A stretch of 64,000 nucleotides of DNA from Methylobacter luteus IMV-B-3098 (GTDB taxonomy: Bacteria; Pseudomonadota; Gammaproteobacteria; Methylococcales; Methylomonadaceae): the NCBI RefSeq assembly GCF_000427625.1, contig NZ_KE386569.1, forward strand, positions 2,877,777-2,941,776, read 5' to 3'. The stretch's first letter is position 1; each line of letters starts with the position of its first letter. The translations under genes and the position numbers were made by a program. The notes under the pieces are model-generated. The model did not search any database and was not told the DNA's origin. It was given only the letters and a program-made list of their open reading frames with translations. Positions 32,967 through 43,267 of this stretch are shown piece after piece.

Positions 32967-35837
32967 ATGTCGTTTATCAATAATCTTGAATCTGAACTTG
33001 AAGCATTACCCGAAGCGCTAAAAGCTAACGTAAAGTCATCCCTGAAGGCATGGTGCGAACGGCTTTCCGAGCTGGATTTAAGCTTTAAGGCAACGCCGGA
33101 ATTCATGGGGTCGTTGGTCAAGGTCTGGAACTCGAGTTGTTTTATCGCGGAAAGCTGTACGCGCTGCCCGGAAATCATCATCGACCTGGTGAATTCCGGA
33201 GACTTGTTCATCGCCTATGACGAGAAGGGCTACCATAGCCGAATGGCAGCGCTGGCGGTTGATTCCGAAGCCTCGTTGATGTCTGAATTGCGCCGTTTCC
33301 GGCAGCGGGAAATGGTCAGAATTGCTTGGCGCGATTTGGCTGGATGGGCCGATCTGAATGAAACGCTGCTTGAATTGTCGTTCCTGGCCGATTCCTGTAT
33401 TCAATATGCGCTGGATTTTCTTTATCAGAAAGCCTGCGATTTGCGCGGCACGCCTGTGCTGGCTGATGGCAGTCCGCAGCAATTGATCGTGCTGGGCATG
33501 GGCAAGCTGGGCGCTTACGAACTGAATTATTCCTCCGATATCGACCTGATTTTCGCCTATGCCGAAGACGGCGTCCTGGCGGACCGAAAAGAGACCACCT
33601 ACGGCGAGTTCTTTGCCCGTCTGTGCCGGAGTTTGATCAAGGTGCTCGATGAAATGACTGTGAACGGCTTTGTATTCAGGACGGATATCCGGTTAAGGCC
33701 CTATGGCGACAGCGGTCCCGTCATTATGAATTTCGATGGCATGGAGAACTATTATCAGACCCAGGCCCGGGAATGGGAGCGCTACGCCATGATCAAAGTC
33801 CGTCAGGTCGCTGGCGACTTTAAAACCGGCGCGCAACTGATCGCCATGCTGAAGCCGTTCGTATACCGGCGTTATCTCGATTACGGCGCTTTCGGGGAAT
33901 TGCGCTCGTTAAAGCTGCAGATTATGCAGGAGCTAAAACGCAAGGATCGCATGGAAAATATCAAGCTGGGTCCGGGCGGCATACGCGAAATAGAATTCAT
34001 TGGCCAGGCTTTTCAGTTGATTCGCGGCGGCAATGAGCGGTCGCTGCAAAAGCGCGGCATTCTGGACGTTCTGCAGCGGCTCGGCGAACTGGAACTGCTG
34101 ACAAAAAAGGATGCCGAGCAATTAACGGAATCCTACCGCTTTCTGCGCCGGGTGGAAAACCATATCCAAGAGTACCAGGACCGGCAAACGCATGATTTGC
34201 CTGTCTATCCGGTTGTGCGGGAAATATTGGCCTATTCGCTGGATTATCCCGACTGGCCCACTTTTAAGGCCGAGCTGGATCAAGTCAGAACTCAGGTGCA
34301 TTGCGTGTTTGAGCTGGTCTTCTCGCTGTCGAAACAGTCTGATGTCAACAGTCACAGTCAGAAAATCTGGAACTGTACCTCCGATGATGCTGAATTGGCG
34401 GCCAGTTTGAAAGCGTACGGTTTTGAACGGACCGAAGAGATACTGGTTGCCATCAAGGCATTTAAAAATTCGCTGGCCGTCAGAAAACTGACCGCCAAGG
34501 GCGCCAGCGTCCTTGATCGCTTGATGCCGCAATTGATAGAAGCCATGCTGCGGGTCGATAACCCCGATGAAACCTTAAAGCGCATTCTTAAGTTATTTGA
34601 AGCTGTTGCCGGTAGAACTGTTTATTTGTCGCTACTGGCTGAAAATCCGGGTGCGTTGTCTCAATTGGTTCGTCTGTCATCAGCCAGCCCCTGGATCTGC
34701 GATTATCTGGCGCTTTATCCGATTTTATTTGATGAGTTGCTTGATACACACTCGTTATTTGAGCCGCTGAAAAAAGCCGATCTTGATGCACAATTGAAGG
34801 TTCTGCTGGCGCAAATCGAGATTCAGGACCTGGAACAGTTGATGATCGTGCTGCGGCAATTCAAGCAGCTGAATGTGCTCAGAGTCGCAGCGGCCGATAT
34901 CATGGGCGTTATTCCGCTGATGGTGGTCAGCGATTATCTGACCTATATCGCCGAAAGCATCGTCGAGCATGTTGTCGAGCGCGCCTGGCTGATGCTGACC
35001 GAAAAACATGGCTATCCTCCCTGCAGCAATAACGAGGCGATCGGCTTTGCCGTGCTCGGTTTCGGGAAACTGGGCGGTATTGAGCTTGGTTATGGCTCCG
35101 ATCTGGACATGGTGTTCTTGTATGATTGCGAAGACGGCAATGCTCTGACCGAAGGTCCGAAGCCGATTCCATGCACGCAGTTTTACGGACGCCTGGGGCT
35201 GAAAGTCCGGCACATACTCGATACCAAACTGTTGTCGGGTGTGCTTTACGAGGTTGATATGCGCCTGCGGCCCAGCGGTAATTCCGGGCTTCTGGTCAGT
35301 CACATTAATGCTTATGAAGATTATTTAAGAAACCAGGCCTGGACCTGGGAGCATCAGGCGTTGGTCAGAGGGCGCTTCATAGCCGGCGACCTGCGGCTGA
35401 AAGAGCACTATGAAGCCATCAGGCGCCGAATCCTGAGTCTGCCGCGCGATTCCGATCTGCTGAAAAAGGAAGTTCGCGAAATGCGCGAAAAGATGCGCGC
35501 CGCACTGGTTTCGGCCGAAGCGGACAAGTTTGACTTAAAACAAAGCAAAGGCGGTATTGCGGATATTGAGTTTATAGTACAATTCGGCGTTTTAGATCAG
35601 GCGTCGAAAAACGTCGCATTGACTACCTATACTGATAATGTCAGGCTGCTGGACGGTTTGCAGGCACAGGGTTTTATATCTGAAGGCCAGGCGGAAACGC
35701 TTAAAGCCATCTACTGCGCATATCGTGATTATGGTCATAAACTGGTTTTACAGGGCGATCGTGCCGTTATCGATGAAACTGAAATTGCCGGAATGAAGGC
35801 TCAGGTCGAACAGATATGGCACGATTTTATGGAATAA
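32967..35837 (+). CDS. glnE: Bifunctional glutamine synthetase adenylyltransferase/deadenylase
   Basis: This 956-residue protein has two nucleotidyltransferase domains, each with its own active-site block: GMGKLGAYELNYSSDIDLIF near residue 180 and GFGKLGGIELGYGSDLDMVF near residue 695. The order and length match GlnE, which adenylylates and deadenylylates glutamine synthetase in response to PII. The ATG at 32967 is taken as start because it begins the family homology; a TTG 39 nt upstream is in frame. The 277 nt between the FapF-like gene and glnE hold no gene I trust. Confidence 0.95.
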   Translation: MSFINNLESELEALPEALKANVKSSLKAWCERLSELDLSFKATPEFMGSLVKVWNSSCFIAESCTRCPEIIIDLVNSGDLFIAYDEKGYHSRMAALAVDSEASLMSELRRFRQREMVRIAWRDLAGWADLNETLLELSFLADSCIQYALDFLYQKACDLRGTPVLADGSPQQLIVLGMGKLGAYELNYSSDIDLIFAYAEDGVLADRKETTYGEFFARLCRSLIKVLDEMTVNGFVFRTDIRLRPYGDSGPVIMNFDGMENYYQTQAREWERYAMIKVRQVAGDFKTGAQLIAMLKPFVYRRYLDYGAFGELRSLKLQIMQELKRKDRMENIKLGPGGIREIEFIGQAFQLIRGGNERSLQKRGILDVLQRLGELELLTKKDAEQLTESYRFLRRVENHIQEYQDRQTHDLPVYPVVREILAYSLDYPDWPTFKAELDQVRTQVHCVFELVFSLSKQSDVNSHSQKIWNCTSDDAELAASLKAYGFERTEEILVAIKAFKNSLAVRKLTAKGASVLDRLMPQLIEAMLRVDNPDETLKRILKLFEAVAGRTVYLSLLAENPGALSQLVRLSSASPWICDYLALYPILFDELLDTHSLFEPLKKADLDAQLKVLLAQIEIQDLEQLMIVLRQFKQLNVLRVAAADIMGVIPLMVVSDYLTYIAESIVEHVVERAWLMLTEKHGYPPCSNNEAIGFAVLGFGKLGGIELGYGSDLDMVFLYDCEDGNALTEGPKPIPCTQFYGRLGLKVRHILDTKLLSGVLYEVDMRLRPSGNSGLLVSHINAYEDYLRNQAWTWEHQALVRGRFIAGDLRLKEHYEAIRRRILSLPRDSDLLKKEVREMREKMRAALVSAEADKFDLKQSKGGIADIEFIVQFGVLDQASKNVALTTYTDNVRLLDGLQAQGFISEGQAETLKAIYCAYRDYGHKLVLQGDRAVIDETEIAGMKAQVEQIWHDFME

Positions 35838-35878
35838 GACTTAAGCAATTACAAACACTAAATGGTGGAGAATAAACA

Positions 35879-36802
35879 ATGACGATGGACGATAGAGACG
35901 GCGTTATTTGGCTGGATGGGCAATGGGTTGAATGGCGGGAAGCTAAAGTCCATGTGTTGACGCATACCTTGCATTACGGCTTGGGCGTATTTGAAGGGCT
36001 GAGAGCCTATCAGACGGAAAAAGGCACGGCGATATTCAGAATGGCGGAGCATACGGATCGTTTATTCCGTTCGGCGCATGTCATGAACATGAAAATGCCT
36101 TATAGCAAGGATGAACTTAATCAGGCGCACCGCGATGCGGTTGCCAAAAACAATCTGGACAGCGCTTATATCCGCAGCATGTGCTTTTTCGGCTCGGAAG
36201 GCATGGGACTTCGGGCCGATAACCTGAAAGTCCATGTCATGGTCGCGGCCTGGTCGTGGGGCGCCTATCTGGGCGCGGAGAGTATAGAAAAAGGCATCCG
36301 CATCCGCACGTCTTCCTATGCCAAAAACCATATCAACAGCACCATGTGCAAAGCCAAAGCCAACGGCAATTACATCAATTCCATTCTGGCACTGCAGGAA
36401 GCGCTGGCTACCGGCTATGATGAAGCTTTGCTGCTGGACCATGAAGGCTATGCGGCCGAAGGCAGCGCCGAAAACCTGTTCATCGTGCGCAACGGCAAGA
36501 TCTATACACCGGAAACCACCTCGGCGCTGGAAGGCATTACCCGCGATACGATCATCACGATCGCCAGGGAACAAGGCCTGGAGCTGATCGAAAAACGCAT
36601 TACCCGCGATGAAATCTATGTGGCCGATGAAGCTTTCTTTACCGGTTCGGCCGCCGAAGTCACGCCGATCAGGGAACTGGACGGACGGATTATCGGTGGC
36701 GGTAGCCGCGGTCCGATTACAGAGAAACTCCAGTCTCTGTATTTTGACTATGTACACGGTCGCCGGGATGATCATGCCGAGTGGTTGACCCCCGTTGCTT
36801 GA
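35879..36802 (+). CDS. ilvE: Branched-chain amino acid aminotransferase
   Basis: The 307-residue fold-type IV PLP enzyme has its Schiff-base lysine at Lys160 in KANGNY, with HYGLGVFEGLRAY near the N terminus and EGSAENLF-like AEGSAENLFIV downstream. It catalyses the last step of Ile, Leu and Val synthesis. GGAG lies 9 nt upstream of the ATG. It is 41 nt after glnE and almost touches the heptosyltransferase gene, so the three may share a transcript. Confidence 0.95.
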   Translation: MTMDDRDGVIWLDGQWVEWREAKVHVLTHTLHYGLGVFEGLRAYQTEKGTAIFRMAEHTDRLFRSAHVMNMKMPYSKDELNQAHRDAVAKNNLDSAYIRSMCFFGSEGMGLRADNLKVHVMVAAWSWGAYLGAESIEKGIRIRTSSYAKNHINSTMCKAKANGNYINSILALQEALATGYDEALLLDHEGYAAEGSAENLFIVRNGKIYTPETTSALEGITRDTIITIAREQGLELIEKRITRDEIYVADEAFFTGSAAEVTPIRELDGRIIGGGSRGPITEKLQSLYFDYVHGRRDDHAEWLTPVA

Positions 36803-36812
36803 AAATAGTGCT

Positions 36813-37814
36813 TTGAAAATCCTGGTCGTCGGCCCGTCATGGGTCGGCGACATGGTCATGGCGCAAAGCCTGTTTATCACACTGAAACAGGCTGACCCGC
36901 ACTGTCAAATCGATGTGCTGGCGCCAGCCTGGACATTTTCACTGCTGGACCGCATGCCTGAAGTGACAACAGCCATTGCCATGCCGCTGAAACGCGGGCA
37001 ATTCGGCTTAATGAAGCGCATACAGTTGGGCAGACAGTTGCGTTCAGCGGGTTATGATCAAACTATTCTTTTGCCCAATGCCTGGAAGTCGGCTTTGATC
37101 CCTTTCTTTGCCGACATCCCCGTGCGCACCGGTTATATTGGAGAATGCCGCTGGGGATTGCTCAATGATACCCGCAAACTCGATAAAAAATTGCTGACCA
37201 TGACTGTTCAGCGGTTTGTGGCGCTGGGTCTGCCGAAAACGGCGCCCTTGCCGCCCGCGTATCCGGTGCCGCGCATCACGATTGAACCGGATAGGCAGCA
37301 GCGCGTTATCGAAAAATTCAACTTGGTGCCGTCGGGAAAAGTCCTGGCTTTGTGCCCCGGCGCCGAATACGGTCCTGCCAAGCGCTGGCCGGCCGGTTAT
37401 TATGCCGAAGTAGCACGGCAAAAAATCGCTCAAGGCTGGCAGGTTTGGCTGTTCGGTTCCGACAAGGACAAAGACGCTGCGGAAACTATCAATCACGAAA
37501 CCGGGCGATTATGCAGTGATTTCAGCGGGCGTACGTCGCTGGCGGAAGCGGTCGACTTGCTGTCGCTGGCCAATACTGTCGTGACTAATGATTCTGGCCT
37601 GATGCATGTGGCCGCCGCGCTCGACAAGAAAATAATCGCACTATACGGCTCCTCGGACCCCGGCTTTACGCCGCCGCTTAATGAAAAAGCACGGGTCATC
37701 TCATTGAATCTCGACTGCGCGCCCTGCTTCAAGCGCGATTGTCCGTTGGGGCATATGCGCTGTCTGACTGAAATCCGGCCCGATCAGGTGCTTGATTTGA
37801 TTGCAGCGGACTGA
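36813..37814 (+). CDS. waaF: ADP-heptose:LPS heptosyltransferase II
   Basis: The 333-residue GT9 glycosyltransferase adds the second heptose of the LPS inner core. Family blocks are GPSWVGDMVMAQSLF at the N terminus, CPGAEYGPAKRWP in the middle, NDSGLMHVAAALD in the donor site and CAPCFKRDCPLGHMRC at the C terminus. No ATG is available; the best start is TTG at 36813 (MKILVVGPS), with another TTG at 36795 overlapping the ilvE stop. Confidence 0.92.
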   Translation: MKILVVGPSWVGDMVMAQSLFITLKQADPHCQIDVLAPAWTFSLLDRMPEVTTAIAMPLKRGQFGLMKRIQLGRQLRSAGYDQTILLPNAWKSALIPFFADIPVRTGYIGECRWGLLNDTRKLDKKLLTMTVQRFVALGLPKTAPLPPAYPVPRITIEPDRQQRVIEKFNLVPSGKVLALCPGAEYGPAKRWPAGYYAEVARQKIAQGWQVWLFGSDKDKDAAETINHETGRLCSDFSGRTSLAEAVDLLSLANTVVTNDSGLMHVAAALDKKIIALYGSSDPGFTPPLNEKARVISLNLDCAPCFKRDCPLGHMRCLTEIRPDQVLDLIAAD

Positions 37815-37826
37815 GCAGGCCGGACT

Positions 37827-38825
37827 GTGAGAATTGCCATTGTCAAACTGTCCGCGCTGGGTGATATCGTGCATGCCATGGTAGCGCTGCAATTCATCAA
37901 GGCCGCCTTGCCTGACAGCCGGATAGACTGGATTGTGGAAGAGCGCTTTGCCGGCATATTGAAGGATAATCCCGATCTCGACAATGTTCTGACGGTCAAT
38001 CTGAAATCGTTAAAAATCAACAAGATGGCCGTTTTTAAGCAGCTTGAAGTAATTCGTGGTTATGCTGGAAATAATTACGATCTGGTCATTGACGCGCAGG
38101 GGCTGATCAAATCGGCGGTCACGGCCAGGCTCCTGGGCAAACGCATCGCCGGCTTCGATGCTGATTCGATCAGGGAAAAAGCCGCCTCTTGGCTTTATGA
38201 TGTTAAAGTAGCCTGCGCCTACGATGGCAATACCATCGACAGGAATGCAGCGGTGCTGTCGGAACCCTTAGGCATCCGCATCGGCAGGGAACAAATCCTT
38301 GCCAAAAAACCGTTTTTGTTTTTCAGCCACGAAGATCAAAGCATCTATAATTACTTGCGGCAAGACCGGCTCAATATCGTGCTGGTCATCGGCTCAACCT
38401 GGGAAAGCCGAAACTATCCGGCCGACAAATTTGTAAAGATAGCCGAGGCGATGCGGCAGAACTGCCTTGTGATCTGGGGCAGTGAGCAGGAGAAACATAT
38501 CGCCGATTCGATGGCCGCGCAGTCGCGTTATATCAGCGTCATGCCGAAGCTGGATTTGAACAGTCTCAAAGCATTGATAGCCAAGGCCGACCTGTTGATC
38601 GGCAATGATACAGGCCCGACGCATATGGCCTGGGCCTTGAACAGGCCATCCATCACGGTTTTCGGTCCGACGCCGGTCAGCCGGGTTTATCAGACCGATA
38701 TTAACAAGGTGGTCAAATCGGCATCAGTAGTTAATCCTTATAAACTGAACAAACAGGATTATTCGATCAGGGAGATCAGCGAGCATGAGATTATCAGTCA
38801 GGCCAGAGCTATATTGAGCCTGTGA
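37827..38825 (+). CDS. waaC: LPS heptosyltransferase I
   Basis: The 332-residue GT9 enzyme starts with RIAIVKLSALGDIVHAM, the acceptor-binding signature of WaaC, and has GNDTGPTHMAWALNRP in the ADP-heptose site and SVVNPYK near the end. It adds the first heptose to Kdo. The start is GTG at 37827, 12 nt after waaF, so the pair is co-translated. Confidence 0.93.
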   Translation: MRIAIVKLSALGDIVHAMVALQFIKAALPDSRIDWIVEERFAGILKDNPDLDNVLTVNLKSLKINKMAVFKQLEVIRGYAGNNYDLVIDAQGLIKSAVTARLLGKRIAGFDADSIREKAASWLYDVKVACAYDGNTIDRNAAVLSEPLGIRIGREQILAKKPFLFFSHEDQSIYNYLRQDRLNIVLVIGSTWESRNYPADKFVKIAEAMRQNCLVIWGSEQEKHIADSMAAQSRYISVMPKLDLNSLKALIAKADLLIGNDTGPTHMAWALNRPSITVFGPTPVSRVYQTDINKVVKSASVVNPYKLNKQDYSIREISEHEIISQARAILSL

Positions 38826-38981
38826 GTCAGGCACAGAAATACTAGTTTAAATGTGGAACTAAAGGTTGAAAACCGGGTCACAATTGGTTTATAAGAAAAC
38901 CTATCAGAGGGGCTAGGTTTAGTTAATAGCAAGGCTTTATTCTCGCAGAAACGGGCGGGATAGCCGGCACATGGATTTTAT

Positions 38982-40682
38982 ATGACAGAGCAAGCAACCG
39001 CATACCATGATTTATTGAAAACATTACAGGCCAGGGAAAAATTGTCGGCCGCGGAGCTGAACAAAGTTGAGCGGATAAAAAAAACGGCAATCTCGGAAAA
39101 TCTCCCGCAACTGCTGGTTAAGTTGGGCTTGTGTTCGGAACTGGATGTAGCTGATGCCTTTGTCGAATCAGGTCGGTTCGAGAAGGTTATGGCCGATCAA
39201 TATCCGCTAGAGATGCAATTGCCCGAAAGCATCTCTTTGCGGTTTTTAAAGCAGAACCACGTGATCGGCATTGCTAACAGCGACGACACGATCACCGTTA
39301 CCATGATGGATCCTGAAGACCGGTTTGTGATTGATGCACTGAAGCTGGCGACCGGCAAAGATGTTATCCCCAAGGTAGGCCTGCTGTCGGAAATCGATGC
39401 AGCGCTTGAAATCCAATACGGCGAAGGCCGGTCGCAGATGGACAGGATTGTCGATAACCTCCAGTTCGAGGAGGCCGGCGAGGAGGATCTGGAGCATTTG
39501 AAAGACCTGGCCAGTGAAGCGCCGGTCATCAAAATGGTCAACCTGATCATGCAGCGCGCCATCGAAATGCGCGCGTCGGATATACATATCGAACCGTTCG
39601 AGCAAACTCTGAAAGTCAGACTGCGCATTGACGGTGTGCTGCAGGACATCAATGCGCCGCCCGTAAAATCGACAGCCGCCGTCATTTCACGTATCAAGAT
39701 CATGGCCAAGCTGAACATTGCCGAACGCCGACTGCCTCAGGATGGGCGCATCAAAGTGCAAATGCTCGGCAAGGAGCTGGACCTGCGGGTATCGACGATA
39801 CCGACTATGTACGGCGAAAGCGTCGTGATCCGTTTGCTCGACAAGGAAAGCACTGTGTTCGATTTCGAGTCACTGGGCTTTTCCGGGCACCATTCTCAAC
39901 AGTTTATCGATGTTCTGGCGCAGCCGCACGGCATTATCCTGATTACCGGTCCGACCGGTAGCGGTAAATCGACCTCGTTGTATGCAGCTTTAAAGTTGCT
40001 GAATACGTCCGAGCGCAAGATCATTACAGTCGAAGACCCGGTGGAATATCAGTTGGAGGGCATCAACCAGATTCAGGCCAAACCGCAGATCGGCCTGACT
40101 TTCGCCTCGGCGTTGCGTTCCATCGTCCGGCAGGACCCCGATGTCATCATGATCGGCGAGATGCGTGACCTGGAGACGGCGAAAATCGCCGTGCAATCGG
40201 CGCTGACCGGGCATTTGGTGTTGTCGACCTTGCACACTAACGATGCCGCCGGCGGTATAACGCGCTTGCTGGATATGGGGCTGGAGGAATATTTGCTCAG
40301 TTCCACCGTGAACGGCATATTGGCGCAACGGCTGGTCAGAAAGCTGTGCCCCGAATGTAAGGAACCTTATGTCGCGTCGCCTCTTGTTGTCGAGGACAAG
40401 CATTTGCGGCGTTTCGTGCCTGAAGGCGATATCGTTTTGTACAAACCGGTAGGCTGTTCGGCCTGCGGCGGGCTTGGTTATCGCGGGCGTCTGGCCATTA
40501 TCGAATTTCTGCTGATGACCGATCCGATCCGTAAAATGATCATGGCGCATGAAGAGGCCGGTGCCATTCAGAAACTGGCCATCGAACAAGGCATGGTCAC
40601 GATGAGCGATGACGGATTGCAAAAGGCCGTACAAGGCATCACGACTCTGGCGGAAGTGATGCGCGTAACAACGGAAGGCTGA
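38982..40682 (+). CDS. gspE: Type II secretion ATPase GspE
   Basis: The 566-residue protein has N1E/N2E domains (1-160) and a C-terminal hexameric ATPase: Walker A GPTGSGKSTSLY near residue 330, Asp box, HTNDAAGGITRLLDMG, and a zinc loop with CPECKEP and CSACGGLGYRGR. These features identify GspE rather than PilT. It opens an eleven-gene operon with 1-nt to overlapping junctions. The 156-nt gap after waaC is the probable promoter region. Confidence 0.95.
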   Translation: MTEQATAYHDLLKTLQAREKLSAAELNKVERIKKTAISENLPQLLVKLGLCSELDVADAFVESGRFEKVMADQYPLEMQLPESISLRFLKQNHVIGIANSDDTITVTMMDPEDRFVIDALKLATGKDVIPKVGLLSEIDAALEIQYGEGRSQMDRIVDNLQFEEAGEEDLEHLKDLASEAPVIKMVNLIMQRAIEMRASDIHIEPFEQTLKVRLRIDGVLQDINAPPVKSTAAVISRIKIMAKLNIAERRLPQDGRIKVQMLGKELDLRVSTIPTMYGESVVIRLLDKESTVFDFESLGFSGHHSQQFIDVLAQPHGIILITGPTGSGKSTSLYAALKLLNTSERKIITVEDPVEYQLEGINQIQAKPQIGLTFASALRSIVRQDPDVIMIGEMRDLETAKIAVQSALTGHLVLSTLHTNDAAGGITRLLDMGLEEYLLSSTVNGILAQRLVRKLCPECKEPYVASPLVVEDKHLRRFVPEGDIVLYKPVGCSACGGLGYRGRLAIIEFLLMTDPIRKMIMAHEEAGAIQKLAIEQGMVTMSDDGLQKAVQGITTLAEVMRVTTEG

Positions 40683-40683
40683 T

Positions 40684-41901
40684 ATGGCTTTATTTTCTTA
40701 TAAAGCAATCAACAGCCTTGGCGAGACTGAGGAAGGTGTTCGCGATGCCGCTGACGAACAGGGCCTGATTGCGGCCCTGCAATCGGAAGGTTACATACCG
40801 ATCCGCGTGGCGCCGGCCACCGCCAGGTCGTTTCTCGGATTCAGTCTGGGCGCCAAACAGTCGCGCCTGTCTCAAAAAGAGATCGGCTTGTTGACCGGAG
40901 AACTGGCGACCTTGCTGGAATCCGGTTTGCCGCTGGACCGGTCGCTGTCGGTATTGATGGACTTGACGGCTGACAACGAGCGCCTGAGCAAACTGATAGG
41001 ACGGGTCCTGGAAAGAGTGAAAGGCGGTTCTTCCCTGGCCGATGCGCTGGAGAAGCAGGCTGGGGTCTTCAGCAAGTTCTATATCAATATGATTCGCGCC
41101 GGCGAGGCGGGCGGCAGCCTGGGTGAAGTGTTGACGCGATTGTCGGATTATCTGGAGCGCTCGCGCGAATTGAAGGATACGATCAGCACCGCGTTGATCT
41201 ATCCGGTAATATTGTTGGTGATGTCATTGGCGTCGTTGTTCGTGATGCTGACGTTCGTCGTGCCGCAATTTACCGAGATGTTTGAAAGCGCCGGCAAGGA
41301 TTTGCCGGTTCCGACCCAGATCGTGGTCGGTCTGGCGGAGTGGCTGCAAAGCTACTGGTGGATGCTGGCGCTCATTGTTGTTGTCGTGTACGGCTATATG
41401 AATTTTCAACTGGCCGATCCTGTTACCAAAAAAACATGGGACAGGCGCTTTCTGGCCATGCCTCTATTTGGCAGTATTATCCTGAATAAGGAAACTGCCA
41501 ACATCAGCCGTACTTTGGGAACTTTATTAGGCAATGGTGTTTCAATACTGACTGCTTTGGCGATAGCGCGTGAAACCGTCGATAACCTGGCTTTGGCTGA
41601 GGTTTGCGCCGATGCCGAGGAACAGTTAAAGCAGGGCAGGAATATGTCCGACGCTTTGATGGAAAAAGGCGTATTGCCCAAAATGGCCATGCAGATGATA
41701 AAAATGGGCGAAGAAACAGGGCGTCTGGAAGAAATGCTCCTGCGTGTGGCAACTATCTATGATAAACAGCTTAGAATAGCGATACAGCGTATGCTGGCAT
41801 TGCTTGAGCCAGCTTTGATAATCACCTTGGGCGTTATGATCGCGGGTATTATCGTGTCGATTCTGCTGGCTATTTTGAGTGTTAATGATTTAGCTTTTTA
41901 A
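40684..41901 (+). CDS. gspF: Type II secretion inner-membrane platform protein GspF
   Basis: This 405-residue polytopic protein has two T2SSF domains, LTGELATLLESGLPLDRSL in the first and LGTLLGNGVSILTAL in the second, and three transmembrane helices (about 170-195, 220-240, 375-400). It anchors GspE to the assembly platform. It starts one base after the gspE stop. Confidence 0.95.
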   Translation: MALFSYKAINSLGETEEGVRDAADEQGLIAALQSEGYIPIRVAPATARSFLGFSLGAKQSRLSQKEIGLLTGELATLLESGLPLDRSLSVLMDLTADNERLSKLIGRVLERVKGGSSLADALEKQAGVFSKFYINMIRAGEAGGSLGEVLTRLSDYLERSRELKDTISTALIYPVILLVMSLASLFVMLTFVVPQFTEMFESAGKDLPVPTQIVVGLAEWLQSYWWMLALIVVVVYGYMNFQLADPVTKKTWDRRFLAMPLFGSIILNKETANISRTLGTLLGNGVSILTALAIARETVDNLALAEVCADAEEQLKQGRNMSDALMEKGVLPKMAMQMIKMGEETGRLEEMLLRVATIYDKQLRIAIQRMLALLEPALIITLGVMIAGIIVSILLAILSVNDLAF

Positions 41902-41917
41902 TGGAAAAATTTTTACG

Positions 41918-42346
41918 ATGAAACAATATAGAAAACGTACAGAGACTGGCTTTACCTTGCTTGAATTATTGGTCGTACTGGGCATTATCGCCTTGTTGGC
42001 CGGAATAGTCGGGCCTCAAGTCATGAAACACATGGGCGAATCCAAAACCAAAGCGGCCCGTGTTCAAGTTGAAGATCTGTCCGCAGCGCTGGACATGTAT
42101 AAACTGGATCTGGGCGTTTATCCGACAACCGAGCAGGGCTTGAAAGCGCTCGTCGAATCACCTGACAGCGCAAAACGCTGGAACGGCCCTTATCTGCAAA
42201 AAGCCAAAATGCCGCTGGACCCATGGCAGCAGGAATATCACTATGTGTCTCCGGGCGAACACGGAAAATTTGATCTGTTTACGCTGGGCGCAGACGGTAA
42301 AGAAGGCGGTGAAGGCGAAGATCAGGATATCGCCAGCTGGGAATGA
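41918..42346 (+). CDS. gspG: Major pseudopilin GspG
   Basis: The 142-residue protein has a prepilin cleavage site TG/FTLLELLVVLGIIALLAG and the diagnostic GspG blocks VEDLSAALDMYKLDLGVYPTTEQGL and the C-terminal calcium-site region. It forms the pseudopilus shaft after GspO processing; no gspO/pilD is in the window. Confidence 0.95.
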   Translation: MKQYRKRTETGFTLLELLVVLGIIALLAGIVGPQVMKHMGESKTKAARVQVEDLSAALDMYKLDLGVYPTTEQGLKALVESPDSAKRWNGPYLQKAKMPLDPWQQEYHYVSPGEHGKFDLFTLGADGKEGGEGEDQDIASWE

Positions 42347-42876
42347 TACACAAGGCTCAAGGCTCAGGGTTCAGTTTAAAAAGAGCAGCTAACTTGTGCC
42401 CTGCGCCTTGTCCTTTATCCCGGAGTCAAGGATTTACGCTGCTGGAGCTGATGGTTGTGCTTTTTGTCATCATTCTGGGCTTTTCAATTGTCGCGTTTAA
42501 TTTGTCATCAGGGCGTGAGTCGATACAGCTACGCGCTGCGGCAAGAGATATTGTTTCGGCGTTGCGTTATGCAAGAGGACAGGCTTTGCTTTCCCATCAA
42601 CAGACTACCGTTACCCTTGACCTTAGTGATAACAGCTATCAGGTAAGCAGCCGGGATAAGGTTTACACGATTCCCGAGCCCATTGATATTACATTGGTTA
42701 CGGCACAAGACGAGCTAAGCGGCGAAGGTCAGGGCAACATACGTTTTTTTGCCGACGGTTCATCGACAGGCGGAAGAGTTACGCTGGAACGGGGTAGTTC
42801 CGCATGGCGCATCGATATCAATTGGCTAACCGGTCAGGTCGAGCTTGAAGATGCCGGCGAAGGTGCGAATGAATAA
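42343..42876 (+). CDS. gspH: Minor pseudopilin GspH with unusually long leader
   Basis: The 177-residue protein carries a type IV prepilin segment QG/FTLLELMVVLFVII, but the cleavage site is preceded by about 30 residues (MIHKAQGSGFSLKRAANL...) instead of the usual 6-10. The ATG overlaps the gspG stop as ATGA. No closer start with a ribosome site is visible, so the long leader may be real. GspH binds at the tip region of the pseudopilus. Confidence 0.88.
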   Translation: MIHKAQGSGFSLKRAANLCPAPCPLSRSQGFTLLELMVVLFVIILGFSIVAFNLSSGRESIQLRAAARDIVSALRYARGQALLSHQQTTVTLDLSDNSYQVSSRDKVYTIPEPIDITLVTAQDELSGEGQGNIRFFADGSSTGGRVTLERGSSAWRIDINWLTGQVELEDAGEGANE

Positions 42877-43267
42877 ACAACGGGGCTTTTCCTTACTGGA
42901 AATCCTGATTGCGTTTTCAATACTGGCGCTTTCGCTAGGTATTTTGCTTAAGATATTTTCTGCCGGCGTCAATACGGCGTCTGTGGCCGAGGAATACACG
43001 ACAGCAGTGCAAATCGCCGAATCGCTAATGGCTCAAACAGGCGTGGAAACACCGTTGCAGCAAGGAGAAACGTCGGGGGTCGAAAACGAAAGATACCATT
43101 GGCTGGTTTCGGTGAGCCCGTTTACGCCGTCGATTGAAAATTTCGATCCGGCAACGTCAGCGGTACTGCTTTTCAAGGTTTATGTCATGGTGACCTGGGG
43201 AGATGACCAGGCGAGCGATCGGCGGGTTGAATTAACCACCCTGAGACTTGTTAATAAAACCTTATGA
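42869..43267 (+). CDS. gspI: Minor pseudopilin GspI
   Basis: The 132-residue protein starts MNKQRGFSLLEILIAFSILAL, a standard prepilin leader with cleavage after Gly. The ATG at 42869 is chosen for its short leader and GAAGGTG site; it overlaps gspH. An in-frame start 24 nt upstream is less likely. GspI nucleates the tip complex with GspJ and GspK. Confidence 0.92.
   Translation: MNKQRGFSLLEILIAFSILALSLGILLKIFSAGVNTASVAEEYTTAVQIAESLMAQTGVETPLQQGETSGVENERYHWLVSVSPFTPSIENFDPATSAVLLFKVYVMVTWGDDQASDRRVELTTLRLVNKTL

Noticed and set aside
32767..33021. An 84-codon frame overlapping the start of glnE
   Set aside because: Its second half is the out-of-frame glnE coding sequence, and the first half has no family resemblance. 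A purine-rich site upstream is not enough.
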